Shown one piece after another: positions 16,368 through 54,655 of a stretch of 60,341 nucleotides of DNA; position 1 is the first letter of the stretch, and each line of letters starts with the position of its first letter. The stretch is from Mycobacterium colombiense (GTDB taxonomy: Bacteria; Actinomycetota; Actinomycetes; Mycobacteriales; Mycobacteriaceae), in the NCBI RefSeq assembly GCF_003284935.1, contig NZ_QMEV01000029.1:1-60341 (forward strand), given 5' to 3'. The position numbers were made by a program, and so were the translations under genes. Under the pieces are notes generated by a model. It was not told the DNA's origin, ran no database searches, and saw nothing but the letters and a program-made list of their open reading frames with translations.

Positions 16368-16829
16368 ATGGTTCGTCACGAAGGGGGCCGCTGGGATGTC
16401 GGCGCCGAAGCCAAGGCGGTTTATCTCGAGCGCATCTCTGACAGCGATGAGCGAATATTCGACGACCTGCTGTCGCCACAAGAGGCCCGCGAGCTCGCCG
16501 GCCTCTTGACGAAGTATGCGGACAAGGCCGATGAGGCGGATGCGAAGGACGAGGAGTCCGACGACGAGGAGTCCAAGGGCGACGAGTCCAAGGACGACGA
16601 GTCCGAGGACAAGGAGTCCAAAGACAAGGAATCCAAGGACAAGGAATCCGAGGACAAGAGCAAGGAGTCCAAGGACAAGGAGTCCAAGGACAAGGAGTCC
16701 AAGGACGACTCCGACGACAAGTCGAAGGACTCCGACAAGTCCGAGGACTCCGACAAGTCGGACGACGACTCCGAGGACTCCGAGGACTCCGAGGACTCCG
16801 AGAAGTCCGACGACGACTCCGAGGATTGA
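16368..16829 (+). CDS. Acidic low-complexity repeat protein
   Basis: A 153-residue protein with two parts. Residues 1-55 are an ordinary helical segment, including a DERIFDDLLSPQEARELAGLL stretch read here in two pieces, DERIFDDLL and SPQEARELAGLL. Residues 56-153 consist almost only of D, E, K and S, built from degenerate repeats such as SKDKE early on and SEDSE late. The tail is highly charged and surely disordered. The ATG at 16368 has AAAGG 10 nt upstream. A compact hairpin (16877-16893) lies downstream before the convergent cspA gene. The tail could bind cations, basic proteins or the cell wall; the function is unknown. Repeat number may vary between strains. Confidence 0.7.
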   Translation: MVRHEGGRWDVGAEAKAVYLERISDSDERIFDDLLSPQEARELAGLLTKYADKADEADAKDEESDDEESKGDESKDDESEDKESKDKESKDKESEDKSKESKDKESKDKESKDDSDDKSKDSDKSEDSDKSDDDSEDSEDSEDSEKSDDDSED

Positions 16830-16876
16830 GGACCGTTCCTCGGTCGTTTCGGGTCGCGGGCAGCGCCCGATAAGGC

Positions 16877-16893
16877 AACTGCCTCAGGCAGTT
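16877..16893. terminator. Hairpin between convergent genes, bidirectional terminator candidate
   Basis: AACTGCC (16877-16883) and GGCAGTT (16887-16893) pair perfectly around TCA. It lies between the ends of the acidic-repeat gene (+) and cspA (-), and is followed by TTCG on the plus strand; there is no long T-tract, as is common in mycobacteria. Confidence 0.45.
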
Positions 16894-16958
16894 TCGCGAC
16901 GCCGCTGAACGGCAGGCGCGGACAACGGTGTCAGGCGCCGCGGCCTCGTGCTTCGTCG

Positions 16959-17162
16959 CTAGAGGGTGGACACTCCGACCGCTTGGGGACCTTTAGGCCC
17001 CTGTGTGATCTCGAATTGGACCCGTTGATTCTCCTCAAGCGTTCGGAAACCGCTTGCCTGAATCTCGGATTGGTGGACGAACACGTCCTTTTCTGCACCG
17101 TCAGGGGCGATAAATCCGAAACCCTTTTCGCTGTTGAACCATTTCACAGTTCCTTGCGGCAT
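16959..17162 (-). CDS. cspA: Cold-shock protein CspA
   Basis: A 67-residue single-domain OB-fold RNA chaperone, the standard mycobacterial CspA length. RNP1 is KGFGFI at 13-18 and RNP2 contains FVH at 28-30. The N-terminal [10 protein letters not shown] is the family signature, so the ATG at 17162 is preferred over an in-frame start at 17210; AGAGAGAAG lies upstream of it. It binds single-stranded RNA and DNA and acts in the cytoplasm. The leader upstream is not long enough here to show the thermosensor seen in enteric cspA. Confidence 0.93.
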   Translation of the reverse strand: MPQGTVKWFNSEKGFGFIAPDGAEKDVFVHQSEIQASGFRTLEENQRVQFEITQGPKGPQAVGVSTL

Positions 17163-17303
17163 GACAACTTCTCTCTCTTTTCCCAGTGGATCTGATTCAG
17201 GCATATCCACATTCCGCCGCGACGCGGCAGCAACGCGACGTGCCGACCGATTTTGCCCGGCACCCTCGAGACGGCCGGCATGGTGGAATCGCTAGTTCCC
17301 CGA

Positions 17304-17438
17304 TCAGGCCTTTTTGCCGTGCAGTAACGAATCAGTCTGGGACACGCTGGCGGCCTCGGTACGCTTCGCAGCGCGTTTTTCTTTCAGGGACTTACCCGAC
17401 TTCTTCGACATAGTTTGGCGGGGGGATTTGTCAGACAT
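17304..17438 (-). CDS. Small basic conserved protein, 44 aa
   Basis: A short frame reading MSDKSPRQTMSKKSG followed by KSLKEKRAAKR and ending HGKKA. The first half is very basic and helical (MSKKSGKSLKEKRAAKR), a pattern I recall from a small conserved mycobacterial protein of unknown role. Start could be the ATG at 17438 or the internal Met 10 (17411). Nucleic-acid binding is a guess from charge. No strong ribosome site is visible. Confidence 0.5.
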   Translation of the reverse strand: MSDKSPRQTMSKKSGKSLKEKRAAKRTEAASVSQTDSLLHGKKA

Positions 17439-17937
17439 CGCGGCCCTTTGATTTGGGGGCCTGATCGGTCCCGGTTCGCCGAGTCTACGCTCCTGCGGGG
17501 CCGCCCGTCCTCATCTATCCAGAAACTGCTGGTGAACGCCTTGAAAAGACACAAAACGGTGAAATCTGGCTGCCCGCAAAAAGTCACGTTTTCCGCCGTT
17601 CGCCGCAAACCTGCGTGCAGCGCGAGCCGATGGGTTGGGCTGATGGCGCGCTGTTCCATCACCTTCCGGTCGGCCCAGCCCACGGGTGCACCGACGTCCG
17701 GTTCGTGACGAGGTACGTTGAGCCGCAACGGGGTTCGCTCCGTCGACGTGAGTTGCTGTTGGGTGCCGTGGCCGACTGGGTGCTACTCGAGCACATGATG
17801 GCGTAACGTTGATACAGAGCCGTTTCATTGTCGGCACTGGCCTCGAACGTCATCGCACGCACGAGATCACGGACAATGCGATTCCTCCGTCGACCCGGTC
17901 TCTCGGGCCGGCCACCGCGAAGTGTGAAGGGCCGCAA
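17439..17937. other. Intergenic stretch, no supported gene
   Basis: About 500 bp between the small basic gene and the DUF5994 gene. Frames up to ~110 codons exist on both strands but overlap each other, lack ribosome sites and give cysteine/arginine-rich products with no recognisable features. No clear hairpin or promoter was found. Confidence 0.4.
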
Positions 17938-18465
17938 ATGAATCGCGCAAATCCGTCGTTCGATCTCGTCGCATCAGGACAGAATGCGGTGGCGGAACCA
18001 CCCCCACGGATGATCGGGACGATAGGGCCGGCGTGCCGACAGAGCTCGCTGCGGCTCACGCTAGCGACCCGGCTCGGGAACAAGGTCGATGGGGCGTGGT
18101 GGCCCCGGACCGGGGTGATCTCGCGAGAACTCCCCGAATTAGTGTCCGTCTTGAACGTCCGTTTGGGGCAGGTCGTCGACATCAACGTCAACTGGTCAGC
18201 GTTGCAAGGCCAGCCGCAACTGAATTGGGGTTGGTGGCTAGGCATTGACCCTCAAATCATGACGGTCTCCGGACGGGATGCGCGCGCAAGACTTCTGATT
18301 GTCCCGCACCGCACCGGTACTGCGCTGGCGGTGATGGTTCTACGGCGAGCTGCCGGCCTACCCGTCTATGCGGTCGATCACGATTCGCGCGCGTTCAAGT
18401 CCGCCGAAGGCATTGTGCGCGCCGCCGGGGGCGAGCCGATGTCCGTGGCGCGCCGTCGCCGCTGA
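17938..18465 (+). CDS. DUF5994 family protein (first copy)
   Basis: A 175-residue cytoplasmic protein of the actinobacterial DUF5994 family: the signature VDGAWWPR lies near 52-59, followed by ELPELVSVLNVRLG. The ATG at 17938 has GAAGGG upstream and follows a long stretch with no family similarity. Compared with the second copy at 18534 it has an altered second half (WWLGIDPQIM) and a longer basic C-terminus, so it may be diverging. The two copies are convergent. Function unknown. Confidence 0.65.
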   Translation: MNRANPSFDLVASGQNAVAEPPPRMIGTIGPACRQSSLRLTLATRLGNKVDGAWWPRTGVISRELPELVSVLNVRLGQVVDINVNWSALQGQPQLNWGWWLGIDPQIMTVSGRDARARLLIVPHRTGTALAVMVLRRAAGLPVYAVDHDSRAFKSAEGIVRAAGGEPMSVARRRR

Positions 18466-18533
18466 GACGATCTCGCGGGCAGGATAGACAGTTCTCGTTG
18501 AATATCGCAGCGCTTGCCGCCGGTATGGGCGAC

Positions 18534-19004
18534 CTACGTGCGGGCTTCTATCTCTTTCGCGCTGATCATCAGCAAGCTTTCGACCGTCAAGCCGTTGTTC
18601 GGACCGGCGGCGGTCATCATGACGGCATGCGCCTGCGCGGGGTCGGTCTCGGGCGACAGCACCAGGAGAACGATTCTCTTGCGGTTGGTCCCGACGACTT
18701 CGATGGTGTTGACGGGCTGGAGGCGATACCCGTCGAGTCGTACCACCTGGTTGCCAAACTCGCATTTGGCGGGCGCCGGCGCCCAATCGGTGAGTTTGTA
18801 GATCACCCGGCCGATCGGACCGAGTCGGACTGACAGCACCGCCAACAGGTCTGGCAGTTCTGCCACGAGATCCTGGCTGCGTGGCCACCACGCTCCATCG
18901 ACAGACCCGCTGGGCGGTGCTTTGGGTTTGAGGCGCAACCGCGGGGTGTGGATCGGTGGGGTGTGTCGATGTCCGACATCCATATGGTCCGTTTGCGGCG
19001 TCAT
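18534..19004 (-). CDS. DUF5994 family protein (second copy)
   Basis: A 156-residue protein with the typical DUF5994 layout: LRLKPKAP near 24, VDGAWWPRS near 35, ELPDLLAVLSVRLGPI, and VRLDGYR near 88. It is closer to the family pattern than the copy at 17938. Met 1 and Met 8 are both possible starts. The region upstream (19005-19218) holds no gene. Function unknown; the family is frequent near mycobacterial stress genes. Confidence 0.7.
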   Translation of the reverse strand: MTPQTDHMDVGHRHTPPIHTPRLRLKPKAPPSGSVDGAWWPRSQDLVAELPDLLAVLSVRLGPIGRVIYKLTDWAPAPAKCEFGNQVVRLDGYRLQPVNTIEVVGTNRKRIVLLVLSPETDPAQAHAVMMTAAGPNNGLTVESLLMISAKEIEART

Positions 19005-19218
19005 GACGACGCTCCCGTCTTGACCGCGAAACCGGCCAAATTATTCGAATCGACGACGACATGGCTTTGAATAGCCACGCACGAAGTATCGCCGATTGCT
19101 CCCACACTACCCGGTATCCCCGGCCCGAAGGGGCGCAAATCACCAAATCGCGGTTTCCGGCTGTGTGCTGCCTGGTCGGCTTCGATTTGCCTTGTAGCGC
19201 AGTCGGTTTCAACCGATT

Positions 19219-20022
19219 TCAGCGGATGGAAACCAGGTGGTCGATGGAGTCCATGGGCAAATCGCCGTCCACGACGGCGCTCACGCCCAGACGGTTCAGG
19301 GTGACCGAGCCTTTGTGATTGTCGAGAAACGCCGTGTCGGAGGCGTCGCGGCCGGTGGCTATCCGCACCAGGGTCTGGCGCGGCGCCAGCAGCGTCGCGT
19401 CCACCACCCGCCAGTGCCCGTCGACGAACGCCTCGGCGACGGCGTGAAAGTCCATCGGGTACACGCCGGGCGCGTACACGGACACCACCCGGGCCGGGAC
19501 GCTGACCGCCCGCAACAGCGCCACCACCAGATGCGCGTAGTCCCGGCACACGCCTTCGCCGGCGAGCAGGGTGTCCACCGCCCCGTCGATCGGGTCGCTG
19601 GAGCCGGGCACGTAGTCCAGCCTGGTGCCCACCCACGAACTCACGTGCTCCAGCAGTTCGGCGGAATCGCGGTCCTTGCCGAATTCCGTTGCGGCGAAAC
19701 CAAAGAACTTGTCGGATTCGGCGTAGCGGCTGGGCCGCAGGTACATCGACTGGTCGTATTCGGTCACCGGCGCCGGATCGGTCTGACCAACGATCGTCGC
19801 CTCGTAATCGACGCGCAGCGTGCCCACCGCCGCGTCGAACTTGTGGATGCGGTTGCCGTGCAGCCCGCTGATCTCCAGGGGCGTGATCGGCCGCCCGTTC
19901 AGGACGAACCGCAGCGACTCGAACACCTCGGCCCGCGGATGCGGTGCCACAGCGATCTGAAACTCCAGCGTCGTGGCCGCGGTGATTTCGACTTCGAGCT
20001 CGGCGCCCACTTCGCGTCTCAT
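19219..20022 (-). CDS. Transglutaminase-like cysteine protease/amidase
   Basis: A 267-residue protein with an N-terminal all-beta domain (about 1-115, bacterial transglutaminase N-terminal type) and a transglutaminase core. The catalytic triad is visible: C159 in EGVCRDYAH, H193 in DFHAVAEA, and D208 in WRVVDAT. Such actinobacterial proteins cleave or rearrange peptide amide bonds, often beside circularly permuted ATP-grasp proteins; no such partner is present here. No signal peptide. The ATG at 20022 is preferred to 20058. It is divergent from the PAS-ANTAR gene with 55-94 bp between. Confidence 0.82.
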   Translation of the reverse strand: MRREVGAELEVEITAATTLEFQIAVAPHPRAEVFESLRFVLNGRPITPLEISGLHGNRIHKFDAAVGTLRVDYEATIVGQTDPAPVTEYDQSMYLRPSRYAESDKFFGFAATEFGKDRDSAELLEHVSSWVGTRLDYVPGSSDPIDGAVDTLLAGEGVCRDYAHLVVALLRAVSVPARVVSVYAPGVYPMDFHAVAEAFVDGHWRVVDATLLAPRQTLVRIATGRDASDTAFLDNHKGSVTLNRLGVSAVVDGDLPMDSIDHLVSIR

Positions 20023-20077
20023 AGCGCGATCCTGCGCGAGTCGCCCCGGATTCGCCACCGGGACGCCGCCACCGGCG

Positions 20078-20103
20078 GGTTAGGCACCTTGACAAACGGG
20101 TAA
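20078..20103 (+). promoter_or_regulatory. SigF-type promoter for the PAS-ANTAR gene
   Basis: GGTTA (20078-20082), 15 nt, then GGGTAA (20098-20103) matches the mycobacterial SigF consensus (GGTTT-N15-17-GGGTAT) with one change in each box. A TTGACA at 20089-20094 inside the spacer has no good -10 partner. Confidence 0.5.
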
Positions 20104-20115
20104 GTGCCTTCCACA

Positions 20116-20880
20116 GTGCGCAACCAAGATCAGTTCGACGTGATCGCCCGGGATTTGGTCCGAGGGGCACCGGGGGTGTGCTGCTTGTTGCTCGACAGCG
20201 GGCTGCGGATCCGCGCGGCAAGCCCGGCCTACGAGCACGTCACGCTGCGAGAGCACGACGAGCTGCCCGGGCAGTACCTGTTCGACGCCTTCCCGGACAA
20301 CCCCAACGACCCACACGCCGACGGAACCGCCAAGCTCGCGTCGTCGCTGGAGACCGCGATGCACAGTGGACACACCCACAAGATGCGGCTGCAGCGGTAC
20401 GACATCCGCAACCCCGCCAACCCGGAGGAATACCTGCCGAAGGTGTGGAGCCCGACCAACTCCCCGCTGCTCGACCACGGCGAACTGGTGGGTGTGGTGC
20501 ACTGCGTCACGGAAGTCTCGGAAAGCAAGCAGGTTCTTGCGGAGGTGACGCGCGACGTCGAGCAGGGCGGCTCCTGGGATCCTGGTGAGCTGTTGCACAC
20601 GCTCGAGGCGGTGAACGCCGTGGAGACCGCCCGTCACCTCCAACGCCAGCGGGCATTGTCCGACGAGGTGACGCAGTTGATGCGCGCCATCGACACCCGG
20701 GACACCATCGGTCAGGCCAAGGGCATGCTGATGGAACGATTCAAGATCGATGCCGCCGCCGCGTTCGGGCTGCTGACCAGGCTCTCGCAGGAGACGAATA
20801 CGCGGGTCGAGCAGATCGCCCGCATGCTGGTCGAGTCCGAGCAGCCCCCGACCGGGCCGGCGGGTCGCGGGTCGTCCTGA
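20116..20880 (+). CDS. PAS and ANTAR domain RNA-binding regulator
   Basis: A 254-residue regulator: a PAS sensor domain (about 10-130) and a C-terminal ANTAR domain (about 180-235) with the two-helix TRDTIGQAKGMLM segment typical of RNA-binding antiterminators. ANTAR proteins bind paired hexaloop hairpins in nascent RNA and block termination. The GTG at 20116 is chosen because the putative SigF -10 ends at 20103, so the upstream GTG at 20104 would precede the transcript start; the latter would add four residues. It is convergent with the GAP-family gene, their stops separated by 13 bp inside a hairpin. Confidence 0.8.
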   Translation: MRNQDQFDVIARDLVRGAPGVCCLLLDSGLRIRAASPAYEHVTLREHDELPGQYLFDAFPDNPNDPHADGTAKLASSLETAMHSGHTHKMRLQRYDIRNPANPEEYLPKVWSPTNSPLLDHGELVGVVHCVTEVSESKQVLAEVTRDVEQGGSWDPGELLHTLEAVNAVETARHLQRQRALSDEVTQLMRAIDTRDTIGQAKGMLMERFKIDAAAAFGLLTRLSQETNTRVEQIARMLVESEQPPTGPAGRGSS

Positions 20881-20897
20881 GTCGGCGAGCCGCTCAG
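20877..20897. terminator. Hairpin across convergent stop codons
   Basis: CTGAG and CGG (20877-20885, with a bulged T) pair with CCG and CTCAG (20890-20897) around CGAG. It overlaps the stop codons of both the PAS-ANTAR (+) and GAP-family (-) genes and could terminate both; no T-tract follows. Confidence 0.4.
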
Positions 20898-21688
20898 AGG
20901 ATGTGCAGACCCTGGGCCAGTTCCGAGACCCCGACCACGGTGAACAGCGCTACCAGGATCTGCCGGTGATAGGACCGCACCCAGTCGTGCAGCACCAACA
21001 GTAAGGACTGTGTTTTCGCCGGCCTGATCACGTAGCCGACGAGGATGATCTCGACGACGGCGTACATCAGGATGACGAATGCAACCGAGGCGCCGGCCTG
21101 CGCGGTGATCGAGGCGCCCGAGGCGGCGATGATGGCGACGATGAAGAGGACGCCGTCGACCGGCACCGCGATGACGCCGATTACCCACGCCACCCACGAC
21201 GCCCCGCTTTCCCAGGCGTGGTGGATGCGGCCGAGCAGGCGCCGGAATCGGGACGGGTCGTCGGCCGGCACGTCCTGGACCCGGGTCAGCAGCCGCGGCA
21301 TCGCGATCGGCGCACCCGAGACCATCGACAGTTCTGGCGAGCGGTCGGCGTCGGGCGCGGGCTCCAGCTTCCGCTGCCCGGTCAGGAAGCGGACCGTCAT
21401 CAGTGCGGCGACCGACAAGGCGACCACGCCGAGGGTGATCTGGATTCTGCCGAGGGCCGAGCTCGTCGACGGGGACGCCGAGCCGTGCGCAAGGTGGCCG
21501 AACACCGGCGTGAAGTTCAGCAGCATCAGCGGGACGAGCAGCTCGGGTACGCATACCGTCAATCCGCCGAGCCAATAGGCGAGCAGGCTCGGCCCCGGAC
21601 GGGGTCGCGAGATCATCAACAAGGCGAGGCCGAGGCGGACCGGATTGAGCGCTGCCAGGATCCCCAAGCCCAGCACAGACCCCCACAT
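20894..21688 (-). CDS. GAP/Sap-family lipid export membrane protein
   Basis: A 264-residue membrane protein with about six hydrophobic helices and a central hydrophilic loop (about 105-160), as in the mycobacterial GAP family (Gap for glycopeptidolipid, Sap for sulfolipid). These small proteins help move lipids or lipopeptides to the surface. The ATG at 21688 gives the characteristic start MWGSVLGLGILAALNPVRLG; the frame runs on upstream through a strong hairpin (21709-21734) that is not coding. It is divergent from the MbtH-NRPS genes across a 1.2-kb gap, which makes it a plausible export partner for the lipopeptide; this link is inferred from position and family only. Confidence 0.75.
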   Translation of the reverse strand: MWGSVLGLGILAALNPVRLGLALLMISRPRPGPSLLAYWLGGLTVCVPELLVPLMLLNFTPVFGHLAHGSASPSTSSALGRIQITLGVVALSVAALMTVRFLTGQRKLEPAPDADRSPELSMVSGAPIAMPRLLTRVQDVPADDPSRFRRLLGRIHHAWESGASWVAWVIGVIAVPVDGVLFIVAIIAASGASITAQAGASVAFVILMYAVVEIILVGYVIRPAKTQSLLLVLHDWVRSYHRQILVALFTVVGVSELAQGLHIL

Positions 21689-21708
21689 GGTTCGGGGCTC
21701 TACCCGTG

Positions 21709-21734
21709 AGCGGCCGCGTCTAAACGCGGCCGCT
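21709..21734. repeat. Perfect 11-bp inverted repeat in leader of GAP-family gene
   Basis: AGCGGCCGCGT (21709-21719), loop CTAA, ACGCGGCCGCT (21724-21734). On the GAP-gene transcript the hairpin ends 20 nt before the ATG. A leader attenuator or operator is likely. Confidence 0.55.
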
Positions 21735-21737
21735 ACC

Positions 21738-21755
21738 CGAGTAAGTACTCGAGTA
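21738..21755. repeat. Overlapping palindromes upstream of GAP-family gene
   Basis: CGAGTA-AG-TACTCG (21738-21751) overlaps the 10-bp palindrome TACTCGAGTA (21746-21755). Two nested dyads suggest an operator for a dimeric repressor. Confidence 0.35.
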
Positions 21756-22701
21756 TTTTCGCGCCGCAAAGTCGGCTATGAATCTGCTGTGTGCGCCAAA
21801 CATGATCGTGTTCAACGGATTCGGGGCCGGCCACCGCACGGTAGCGCGGCAGGTGAGAGGGCGGGGCGCGGGCCGAAAAGCCGCCCGGCTCGGGTGGGCG
21901 CAGCCGGGCATCGGAAGTAGCGGGCCCGGCCGACGCCCGAACGCTGGCGAACATTTTCTGCGCCGGGTGCCGGTGAGATCAATCACAACGTGCCTGTTTA
22001 CGGGCCCGTGTGGATGGCCCTGAGCGCCCCTTGGCAAATCGTGCGAGGCTGGCTTGGCGGCCGATTCGCTCGGCGACATGCAACGACGGAGGCAGGCGAT
22101 GGGGCAGGTGACGTGGGCCGGTCCGGCTCGGTGCAGCTACGGCGCGGCCGGGATCGCCATCGGTGATTCGCCGTACCGGCGGCCGCGTTTTAGCAAGCGC
22201 CCGTACGTTTTTGCATGGCGGCAGCCGAATTCGATGTCGGAGCACACCGGCGGAGCACGCCCAGGAACGTTCGCAAATGCGCAGCTGAAGGCGCTGGGAC
22301 TTGGTACCAACGTGAATTCAATCGGCGGTTTCGCGATCACGCGTGCCGGCGCCGCTCCCGCCTGGGCCGCAGGGGCAAATATTTTGCGGTTGCGTAAACG
22401 AGGTTTTTCGATGCCCACAGCGGCAAACGATCACTCGTGGAGGGCACGCGAAATAGCCCCCGGCGTCGTAGTGGGGAAGTGGAGATGAACCCGCCGCACG
22501 CGCGACACGTTACTTTCGCTAAGCAGCAAAAAACGAGTGTGGCAGTAGAGTGACTGCGGATCGGTTATGTACGAACGGAATTCACATGTTTCGCACAGTA
22601 TTGGCTGGGTATCGTCCACTCCGTGGATCGCGACGCCGACGGTCGTAGCAGCAGCTCACCCGGAGTGCACTGCTGATGAACGCTATCTGTCGGCGAGGGG
22701 C

Positions 22702-22726
22702 CACGATGGCCGTACCGGCCATCGTG
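22702..22726. repeat. Perfect 11-bp inverted repeat upstream of MbtH gene
   Basis: CACGATGGCCG (22702-22712), spacer TAC, CGGCCATCGTG (22716-22726), 170 bp before the MbtH start. It could be an operator, or a hairpin in the operon leader. Confidence 0.5.
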
Positions 22727-22896
22727 TCGTGGCGCCGTCGCTGGCGACCGAGCTTACCGGCGTTGACGTCGGGCGCCTGGGCCGGTCGACATACCAGCCT
22801 GGCTTGACGGCTCAATCCTCAAGCGCCGCAACGATATTTGGAGTTGTCCGCGGCGCGTCTTGGTAAATGTACGTCTCGGTGTTAGGGGGTCCATCG

Positions 22897-23124
22897 GTGT
22901 CGCTCAATCCGTTCGATGACGACAACGGCCAATTTTTCGTCTTGGTCAATAACGAGGAACAACACAGTCTTTGGCCAGCCTTCGCTGTCATTCCCGCCGG
23001 TTGGAGAGTAGTTTTTGGGGAAGCCGACCGCGCCACATGCCTGCACTACATCGAAGAAGCCTGGCCCGATATACGGGCGAAAACTCTGCGCGACACGCTG
23101 ACCGCGCCGGTTTGTGATCAGTAG
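22897..23124 (+). CDS. MbtH-like NRPS adenylation partner
   Basis: A 75-residue MbtH-family protein, the small chaperone that binds and activates NRPS adenylation domains. Conserved features are NPFDD at the N-terminus, FFVLVNNEEQHSLWP, AGWRVVFG and the C-terminal tryptophan-DIR block (WPDIRAKTL, with A where P is usual). The GTG at 22897 is preferred because AGGGGG lies 7 nt upstream; an ATG at 22867 would add ten unrelated residues. It precedes the giant NRPS by 52 bp on the same strand, so the two should be co-transcribed and work together. Confidence 0.88.
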   Translation: MSLNPFDDDNGQFFVLVNNEEQHSLWPAFAVIPAGWRVVFGEADRATCLHYIEEAWPDIRAKTLRDTLTAPVCDQ

Positions 23125-23176
23125 ACCGGTATCGGTATGAAGGGTTCCGGGGTCGACTCTTGGTGGGGGGCGTGTA

Positions 23177-54502
<31,326 letters not shown>

Positions 54503-54655
54503 TCGTCGTCGGTTCGCCGCGCCGGTGCGACCGAGTTCACACGTCGGTCGATCACGGTGATCACGACGGGTCGGGCGCGCCCGCAGGGGCGGTGGTGCAG
54601 CGCTTTTGGCGGAGCTCACGCGCGCGTCGATCCGGGCAACGGTAGGGTCGAAGAC

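Larger units (their letters stand above)
21689..22896. other. Long non-coding region between GAP-family gene and MbtH-NRPS genes
   Basis: No convincing gene: frames at 22054-22488 and 22567-22866 lack ribosome sites and recognisable sequence. The stretch is less GC-rich in 22300-22600 and holds three inverted-repeat signals (21709-21734, 21738-21755, 22702-22726). It must contain the promoters of both flanking transcripts; a TAGAGT at about 22547 is one candidate -10 but lacks a clear -35. Confidence 0.5.

Noticed and set aside
22804..22840. TTGACG followed by TATTTG upstream of MbtH as a promoter
   Set aside because: Spacing of about 25 nt is too long for a sigma-A promoter.
22054..22866. 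Two frames (144 and 99 codons) between the GAP-family gene and MbtH
   Set aside because: No ribosome sites, no family resemblance, and stem-loops lie within them.
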